Shown here piece by piece: positions 57,857-64,000 of a stretch of DNA of 64,000 nucleotides (position 1 is its first letter; every line of letters starts with the position of its first letter). Source of the DNA: Acidobacteria bacterium Ga0077553 (lineage in GTDB: Bacteria > Acidobacteriota > Terriglobia > Bryobacterales > Bryobacteraceae); assembly GCA_001464575.1 (NCBI GenBank), contig LNFE01000244.1:62001-126000 (forward strand), given 5' to 3'. The notes beneath the pieces are model-generated. The model was not told the DNA's origin, searched no databases, and saw nothing but the letters and a program-made list of their open reading frames with translations. The position numbers and the translations under genes were made by a program.

Positions 57857-59299
57857 TCAGGCCGGGGTGTCTTTGTACTGTGCCTGCAGCTTCGCCAGAC
57901 GCACCTTCAGATCGGCAATGACTTTCGCGTACGCTGGATCGGAGTAGGCGTTCTTCATCTCGCGCGGGTCCTTCTGCAGATCGAAGAACTCCCACTCGGG
58001 CGGCGTATCCTTATCCACCGCTCCGCTCGAGCCCAGCGCCTTGCCGTAGTAGTAGATCAGCTTGTAGCGGTGGGTGCGGATGCCGTAGTTGGCCGTCACG
58101 TCGTGACCGCCGCCCAGATGCATCCAGTAGCGGTAGTACATCTCCTTGCGCCAGGTCTTCGGCGTCTTGCCTTCAAACAGCGGGCGCAGGCTGGCGCCCT
58201 GCATCTCCGCGGCGACGGGCGCGCCGGCGCAGTCGAGGAACGTCGGCGCGAAGTCCAGATTCAGCGCCATGTCGTTGTTCACGGTACCGGGCTTGATCCG
58301 CCCCGGCCACCGGACGAGGAGCGGAGTCCGCAGGCACTCTTCGTACATGAACCGCTTGTCGTACCAACCGTGATCGCCGAGGAAGAAGCCTTGGTCCGAG
58401 TTGTAGATCACGATGGTGTTGTCGGCCAGGCCCTCCTGGTCGAGGTAGTCGAGCACGCGGCCGACGTTGTCGTCTACGGACTGCACGCAGCGCAGGTAGT
58501 CCTTGATGTAGACCTGATAGGCCCACTTTCGCAGCGCGTTGCCGGTCAGGCCGGGCGGCGGATCCATCTTCAGATCGGTCTTGGTGTTGTCCTGGCCCAC
58601 CCGCATCCGGGATCGTTCGGCCGCTCCAGCGCGGCCTTTGTGCTCGTCGTAAAGGTTATCCGGTTCGGGGATCTCGACGTCTTTGAACAAGTCGCGATAC
58701 TTGGGCGAGGGCGTCCATTCGCGATGCGGCGCCTTGTGGTGGCACATCAGGAAGAATGGCTTCGTTTTGTCACGTTGCTGCAACCAATCGAGCGTGAAGT
58801 CGCCGATCAGGTCCGTGCAGTAGCCCTGGTAGGTCTTCCGTTCGCCGTTCATCTCGATGAACGCGGGGTTGTTGTAGAGACCCTGGCCGGGCAGCACCTT
58901 CCAATAGTCAAAGCCGCTGGGATTGTTGGCCAGATGCCATTTGCCCACCAGGGCCGTCTGGTATCCGGCGGCCTGCAGATACTTGGCGACATTGGGCACG
59001 GCGGGGTCGAGCTTGTCGCTGAGCGTCTTGATTCCGGAAAGGTGGGAGTACAGCCCGGTCATGATGACGCCGCGGCTGGGGGTGCAGATGGAATTGGTAA
59101 CGAAGCAATTGGCAAAGCGCATGCCGCCGGTGGCGAGGCGGTCGATCTGCGGGGTCTTGTTGATCTTGCTGCCGTAGGCACTAATCGCGTGCGAAGCGTG
59201 ATCGTCCGACATGATGAAAATGATGTTCGGGCGGCGCTTTGGCGTCTGTGCGGGTAGGGCGGCACTGGCCAGCAGGGGGAAGAGTTGGCGGCGGGTCAT
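57857..59299 (-). CDS. Sulfatase
   Basis: PNIIFIMSDDHA, CTPSRGVIMTGLYSHLSG; likely start 59299. Confidence 0.93.
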   Translation of the reverse strand: MTRRQLFPLLASAALPAQTPKRRPNIIFIMSDDHASHAISAYGSKINKTPQIDRLATGGMRFANCFVTNSICTPSRGVIMTGLYSHLSGIKTLSDKLDPAVPNVAKYLQAAGYQTALVGKWHLANNPSGFDYWKVLPGQGLYNNPAFIEMNGERKTYQGYCTDLIGDFTLDWLQQRDKTKPFFLMCHHKAPHREWTPSPKYRDLFKDVEIPEPDNLYDEHKGRAGAAERSRMRVGQDNTKTDLKMDPPPGLTGNALRKWAYQVYIKDYLRCVQSVDDNVGRVLDYLDQEGLADNTIVIYNSDQGFFLGDHGWYDKRFMYEECLRTPLLVRWPGRIKPGTVNNDMALNLDFAPTFLDCAGAPVAAEMQGASLRPLFEGKTPKTWRKEMYYRYWMHLGGGHDVTANYGIRTHRYKLIYYYGKALGSSGAVDKDTPPEWEFFDLQKDPREMKNAYSDPAYAKVIADLKVRLAKLQAQYKDTPA

Positions 59300-59344
59300 C
59301 TTCGCCGTAGGGTACCAGACGCCTGGGTCCGCTAAAATACGAAG

Positions 59345-60463
59345 ATGTCTAAAACCCTCGTCGGTTTGGTGGGGTGGCGCGGCATGGTCGGCTCCGTATT
59401 GATGGAGCGCATGCAGGCCGAAGGCGACTTCGCTCTCATCGAACCTGTTTTCTTCAGCACCAGCAACGCCGGCGGCCAAGCCCCGGCCATGGCGCAGAAC
59501 GAAACGAAGCTGCAGGATGCTCACGATCTGGCAACCCTCGCCAAGTGCGAGATCATCGTGACCACGCAAGGCGGCGACTACACCGCCGCGATTTTCTCGA
59601 AGCTGCGGGAGACCGGCTGGAACGGCCACTGGATTGACGCGGCTTCCACGCTGCGGATGGTGGACGAAGCCGTCATCATTCTCGATCCCGTCAACCGCCC
59701 GGTGATCGACACGGCGCTCGCCCGTGGCGGCAAGAACTGGATTGGCGGCAACTGCACCGTAAGCTGCATGTTGATGGGCGTTGGCGCGCTGTACAAGGCT
59801 GGGCTCGTCGAATGGATGAGCACCCAGACCTACCAGGCAGCCTCCGGCGGCGGCGCGCAGCACATGCGCGAACTACTGACGCAGTACGGTACGTTGAACG
59901 CGGAAGTGAAGGATCTGCTGGCCGATCCCAAGAGCCCCATCCTCGAAATCGATCGTCAGGTCATCGCCCGGCAGCGGGCGCTGTCGGCCGCGGAGACGGC
60001 CAACTTCGGCGTTCCGCTCGGCGGATCGCTGATCCCGTGGATCGACAAAGACCTCGGCAACGGCATGTCGAAGGAAGAGTGGAAGGGCATGGCGGAGACG
60101 AATAAGATCCTCGGCCAGGACCCGGCAGTGCCCGTTGATGGCTTCTGTGTCCGGGTGGGCGCCATGCGCTGCCATAGCCAGGCGCTGACGTTCAAGCTGA
60201 AGCGCGATGTGCCGCTGACAGAGATTGAAGCGATGATCGCCGCGGACAATGAATGGGTGAAGGTGATTCCGAACACGCGGGAAGCGACGATCCATGAGTT
60301 GACGCCGGTGGCGGTCACCGGTACGATGACCATTCCTGTCGGGCGGCTGCGGAAGCTGGCGATGGGGCCGGAGTATCTTGGGGCGTTCACCATCGGCGAC
60401 CAGCTGCTATGGGGCGCTGCCGAGCCGCTGCGCCGGATGCTGCGCATTCTCCTTGAGGCATGA
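59345..60463 (+). CDS. asd: Aspartate-semialdehyde dehydrogenase
   Basis: [41 protein letters not shown]. Confidence 0.96.
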   Translation: MSKTLVGLVGWRGMVGSVLMERMQAEGDFALIEPVFFSTSNAGGQAPAMAQNETKLQDAHDLATLAKCEIIVTTQGGDYTAAIFSKLRETGWNGHWIDAASTLRMVDEAVIILDPVNRPVIDTALARGGKNWIGGNCTVSCMLMGVGALYKAGLVEWMSTQTYQAASGGGAQHMRELLTQYGTLNAEVKDLLADPKSPILEIDRQVIARQRALSAAETANFGVPLGGSLIPWIDKDLGNGMSKEEWKGMAETNKILGQDPAVPVDGFCVRVGAMRCHSQALTFKLKRDVPLTEIEAMIAADNEWVKVIPNTREATIHELTPVAVTGTMTIPVGRLRKLAMGPEYLGAFTIGDQLLWGAAEPLRRMLRILLEA

Positions 60464-61941
60464 TGAGCTCTGATCCCTTAACCCGCCGAGAGACTTTGCT
60501 GAGCGCGGCGGCCGCTTCGCTGGCGGCGGCGCAGGCGGCCGCCCCTTCAGACATTTGCCAACTCAGCGCGGTCGAAATGGCCGGACTGATCCGCCAGAAA
60601 AAGCTTTCGGCGCGGGAGGCGTTGGCGGCACACCTGCGGCAGATCGAGCGGGTGAACCCGAAGGTCAACGCGATCATCACGCTCGTGCCGGAGATCGCCA
60701 CGGCCTTGGCCAAACAGGCCGACGATGCGCAGGCGAAGGGCGCTACGCTAGGGCCGCTGCATGGGCTTCCCATCGCGCACAAAGATTTGGTGGAGACGCA
60801 GGGCATTCGCACCACGTTCGGCTCGCCGCTGTTCCAGAACAACGTCCCGAATGAAGATGACCTGATCATCGAGCGGCTGAAACGCGCCGGTGCCATCACG
60901 TTGGGCAAGACGAATACCCCGGAGTTCGGCGCCGGTTCGCAGACGTTCAACCCTATCTTTGGCGCCACGCGCAACCCGTATGATCTGTCAAAAACCTGCG
61001 GCGGATCGAGCGGCGGCGCGGCGGTCGCGTTGCGATGCGGGATGATCCCGATCGCCGACGGCAGCGACATGGGAGGGTCCCTGCGCAATCCGGCGGCGTA
61101 TTCGAACATCGTGGGCTTCCGCGTTTCGCCGGGCCGGGTTCCCAACCCCAAAGCCGCCTTCGGCTGGTTTACGCTGGCGACCGCCGGGCCCATGGCGCGC
61201 TCGGTCTCGGATGTGGCGCTTGTGCTCAGTGCGATGGCTGGTCCCGATGCGCGGGCGCCGTTGTCGCTGTCCGAACCTGGGTCGACCTTCGCGCGGCCGC
61301 TCGCCCGCAACAGCAAGGGTGTCCGGGTAGCGTGGTTCAAGGATCTGGGCGGCCTCCCGTTTGAGCCGCGCGTCCGGGCCGTCATCGACGCGCAGCGTAA
61401 AGTATTCGAAGGTCTCGGGTGCATCGTTGAACAGGCCGAGCCTGATTTTTCCGGCGCCGATTTCGCCTTTAAGACCCTGCGGGCCTGGAACTCCGCCGCC
61501 GCTCACGCCGGACGGGACCATAGCCGGTATAAAGACACGCTTCGGCAGGAGATTGAGGACGGGCTCCGGCTCTCCGGCGCCGACATCGCCAAGGCGGACA
61601 CGCTACAGACGCAAGTCTGGCGCCGCTTTCAGGCGTTTCTCGCCAAGTACGAATACTTTATTCTGCCGGTGACCCAGGTGGCACCCTTCGACGTGAACCA
61701 GCCGTTCCCCACCGCCATCAACGGCCAAGCGATGGAGAGCTACATCGACTGGATGAAGTCCTGTTGGTATATCTCGACCGCCGGTAATCCGGCGATCTCG
61801 GTTCCCGCGGGATTCACTGACGAGGGGCTTCCCGTCGGCATCCAGATCGTGGGCCGCCATCACTCCGATTTCAGCGTGCTGCAGTTGGCCTTTGCCTTCG
61901 AGCAGGCGACCAAGGTGGCAGCCCGCTGGCCTACTCCTTAG
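60460..61941 (+). CDS. Amidase (amidase signature family)
   Basis: [43 protein letters not shown]. Confidence 0.94.
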   Translation: MMSSDPLTRRETLLSAAAASLAAAQAAAPSDICQLSAVEMAGLIRQKKLSAREALAAHLRQIERVNPKVNAIITLVPEIATALAKQADDAQAKGATLGPLHGLPIAHKDLVETQGIRTTFGSPLFQNNVPNEDDLIIERLKRAGAITLGKTNTPEFGAGSQTFNPIFGATRNPYDLSKTCGGSSGGAAVALRCGMIPIADGSDMGGSLRNPAAYSNIVGFRVSPGRVPNPKAAFGWFTLATAGPMARSVSDVALVLSAMAGPDARAPLSLSEPGSTFARPLARNSKGVRVAWFKDLGGLPFEPRVRAVIDAQRKVFEGLGCIVEQAEPDFSGADFAFKTLRAWNSAAAHAGRDHSRYKDTLRQEIEDGLRLSGADIAKADTLQTQVWRRFQAFLAKYEYFILPVTQVAPFDVNQPFPTAINGQAMESYIDWMKSCWYISTAGNPAISVPAGFTDEGLPVGIQIVGRHHSDFSVLQLAFAFEQATKVAARWPTP

Positions 61942-62440
61942 GCACCGCCAGGAGCGTCCACCCGTCCGCCTTCCGCCAGAGCTTTTCGAACGCCGACCGT
62001 TTCATGCGGGTAGTTTCTTTGCGGGTGGGGTCGTTCAGCAGAACGTGGTCTGGCTCAACTCCGGTGACCACGGCAAAGTGCAGGGGCCCGGCGGCCCGTT
62101 TTTTTAGCGATACGATCACCGGCCGGCCCTTTTCGACGTGCGCCGTCAGGTCAGCGAACTGGGCGCGTAGCGTATAGGCTCGAAAGCCCTGCTCTTCGAG
62201 GTAGCGCTTCATTTCGACGAGCGGAATGCCGCGCAACGCCGGGTTGTACAGGCTACTGTAGATCGCCTGCGCATCCGGGTACCGCACAGCGCCGCCGCGT
62301 TGACCGGCCCAATACTGCATCACCATGGCGACGCTGGCCGCGCCGCAGCCGTTCTTCTGCTGGGCGACGAAGGGAACGGCCAACGGCTCCGCCCCCAGGG
62401 CCGCCGCCAAGGTGAAGATCGCCAGAACGCGGAGCCTCAT
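61931..62440 (-). CDS. Secreted C39 family cysteine peptidase
   Basis: Signal peptide; QKNGCGAASVAMVMQYW, PLHFAVVTGVEPDHVLLNDPT. Confidence 0.85.
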   Translation of the reverse strand: MRLRVLAIFTLAAALGAEPLAVPFVAQQKNGCGAASVAMVMQYWAGQRGGAVRYPDAQAIYSSLYNPALRGIPLVEMKRYLEEQGFRAYTLRAQFADLTAHVEKGRPVIVSLKKRAAGPLHFAVVTGVEPDHVLLNDPTRKETTRMKRSAFEKLWRKADGWTLLAVPKE

Positions 62441-62700
62441 TTGAGAACCAGGACGAGGACCGCGGCGGACAAGGCGATGACGATATAGGTCAGGTGCAGG
62501 TTCGACAACGCGCCGCCGGCCACCTCCCGCGCGGGCTCCTCGTCCTGTTCCGCCAGAGCCTTCTGCTCCTCTGGGGTCAGCAATTCGGCCGTCGCGGCCA
62601 CGGACTTGGCCGTGGATGTGGGCGTCTGTTCGGCGCGAGAGGGGGGAGGGGCGACCGCCAAACCGCAGGCGAGCACGGCGGCTGCAAGCTTCAAGGACAT
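62437..62700 (-). CDS. Small membrane protein with signal peptide and C-terminal TM, Gly-Gly motif
   Basis: MSLKLAAAVLACGLAVAPPPSRA...EVAGGALSNLHLTYIVIALSAAVLVLVLK; 4-nt overlap with C39 gene. Confidence 0.65.
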   Translation of the reverse strand: MSLKLAAAVLACGLAVAPPPSRAEQTPTSTAKSVAATAELLTPEEQKALAEQDEEPAREVAGGALSNLHLTYIVIALSAAVLVLVLK

Positions 62701-62845
62701 GTTGGAACTCTCCGTAGGCAGGAAAGAATTTCCGAGAAGGGAAATTTTTTCCCAGTTTCCCGGTAGCTTCCCGCAGATATTGGCGGACAAAACAACCCCT
62801 GCAATCGAGATTCCACGTTCAGAAAAAGCTGCTAGAATTTCGGCC

Positions 62846-63553
62846 ATGAGAGTCGTCGGAACAGTGCGGGAGCTTCTCCGGTACCCCGTGAAGTCCATGG
62901 CCGCCGAGCCGCTGCAGACGGTTTGGGCCGGGTGGCACGGTTTGGCGGGAGATCGCCGTTGGGCGTTCGTTCGGCCGGGAATGGAGCGCAGTGGCTTCCC
63001 TTGGTTGGCCATCCGCGAGAAGCCGGACCTCTGGCGGCACGAGGCCTATTTCGCCGACCCCGCCGATGTTGAGTGCGCGAAGACGATGGTCCGGACCCCG
63101 AATGGAGCGGAGTGGGAGGTAACCGATCCGGAGTTGGCGCATCGGTTGGGGGAGGGGGTGAGGGTGATCAAGGTCGGCAGCGGGATCTTTGACACGTTCC
63201 CGATTTCTCTGTTGAGCTTACAGAGTATTGAGGGGCTATCGGGACTGGTGGGTCAACCGCTCCGCCCGCTTCGCTTCCGCCCCAATCTCGTCATTGAGTC
63301 AAACGATGGCGGCGTTTTCCCCGAGGAGCAATGGGAAGGGGCAGTGCTGCGAATAGGCGGGTGGCGCTGCCGGCTTGACGCGCGCGATCAACGCTGCATG
63401 ATGGTGAACGTCGATCCCTTGGATCCGGCCTCGGCCAACCCGGCGGTCCTTCGGACCATTGCGCAAAACCGCGATGCTCGTTTTGGCATGTACGGGACGA
63501 CCGTCCAGCCCGGCGATGTCGCTGTCGGCGACTTGGTTTCTATCGAAGACTAA
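62846..63553 (+). CDS. MOSC domain protein
   Basis: LLRYPVKSMAAEPLQTV, GDRRWAFV, CRLDARDQRCMMVNVDP. Confidence 0.9.
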   Translation: MRVVGTVRELLRYPVKSMAAEPLQTVWAGWHGLAGDRRWAFVRPGMERSGFPWLAIREKPDLWRHEAYFADPADVECAKTMVRTPNGAEWEVTDPELAHRLGEGVRVIKVGSGIFDTFPISLLSLQSIEGLSGLVGQPLRPLRFRPNLVIESNDGGVFPEEQWEGAVLRIGGWRCRLDARDQRCMMVNVDPLDPASANPAVLRTIAQNRDARFGMYGTTVQPGDVAVGDLVSIED

Positions 63554-63585
63554 CCCACCGGAAGCAGCTTACCGGTTGATAGTTT

Positions 63586-63659
63586 TGGCTCCCCAGCAAG
63601 GATTCGAACCTTGATTCGCGGCGTCAAAGGCCGCTGTCCTACCATTGGACGACCGGGGA
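63586..63659 (-). tRNA. tRNA-Gln(UUG), CCA encoded
   Basis: TCCCCGG/CTGGGGA acceptor, GTCC/GGAC D-stem, GCGGC-CTTTGAC-GCCGC anticodon arm, CAAGG-TTCGAAT-CCTTG T-arm, GCCA end. Confidence 0.95.
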
Positions 63660-63681
63660 GCAATCGGCCGACAAAACTAGT

Positions 63682-63999
63682 TTACCACTCCGAATACTTC
63701 GTGCCTTCTAAACTTGTTTTTTCTGACGAACTTCTTACGTCAAAAATTCCGGGCTCGCTTTGACTCACCGACACCGCTGCCTCTTCCATGATCAATCGCC
63801 ACGAGGTATTGTTCCCCACGATTGGATCCACCGGGATCTGCCGCAAGTAGCCCTCGCGCGCCAAGTCTTCGAGCGTCTGCGGCGCCTTCTGCTTGTCGTA
63901 GGTGTACTCGTCAATCACTGCCCGCATCGTAAACAAATTCTGCCGCAGCACGCTCTCACGCGCCCGGATCACCGACTTGTTATACAGCGGCACCGCCAC
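63682..63999 (-). CDS. Type II secretion pseudopilin (GspG-like), probably truncated by window edge
   Basis: MAVPLYNKSVIRARESVLRQNLFTMRAVIDEYTYDKQKAPQTLEDLAREGYLRQIPVDPI. Confidence 0.75.
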   Translation of the reverse strand: MAVPLYNKSVIRARESVLRQNLFTMRAVIDEYTYDKQKAPQTLEDLAREGYLRQIPVDPIVGNNTSWRLIMEEAAVSVSQSEPGIFDVRSSSEKTSLEGTKYSEW

Positions 64000-64000
64000 G

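Overview
High-GC, gene-dense chromosomal window, most likely from an Acidobacteriota (Solibacter/Bryobacter-like) genome. This taxon call is inference from gene content and order. The first third is mainly housekeeping: folK-ruvB-ruvA, rsmE, an ECF sigma/anti-sigma pair, an IscA-like gene, and ffh-rpsP-khpA-rimM-trmD-rplS-rnhB-lepB-lepB. A copZ-copA-csoR copper operon follows. The rest is transport, sugar/uronate and amino-acid catabolism, with tRNA-Phe(GAA) and tRNA-Gln(UUG). No CRISPR array, rRNA, phage or transposase was seen. The observations most worth follow-up are: (1) a structured RNA with tRNA-like elements (D-arm- and T-arm-like segments) between a sigma70-type promoter and a slipin/SPFH gene, followed by an unannotated 43-aa ORF, resembling RNA-repair/Y-RNA loci; (2) an in-frame fusion of a HlyD-type membrane adaptor to an entire class I fumarase; (3) a secreted C39 peptidase overlapping a small membrane protein that carries a Gly-Gly motif; (4) a degenerate TIR-like plus P-loop NTPase protein; (5) a small ORF combining Hcp-like and pseudopilin-like segments behind a hairpin leader; (6) pervasive 3' overlaps of convergent genes, four of them interlocked by exactly 4 nt at the stop codons. 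All assignments come from reading the sequence and translations; no database search was run.
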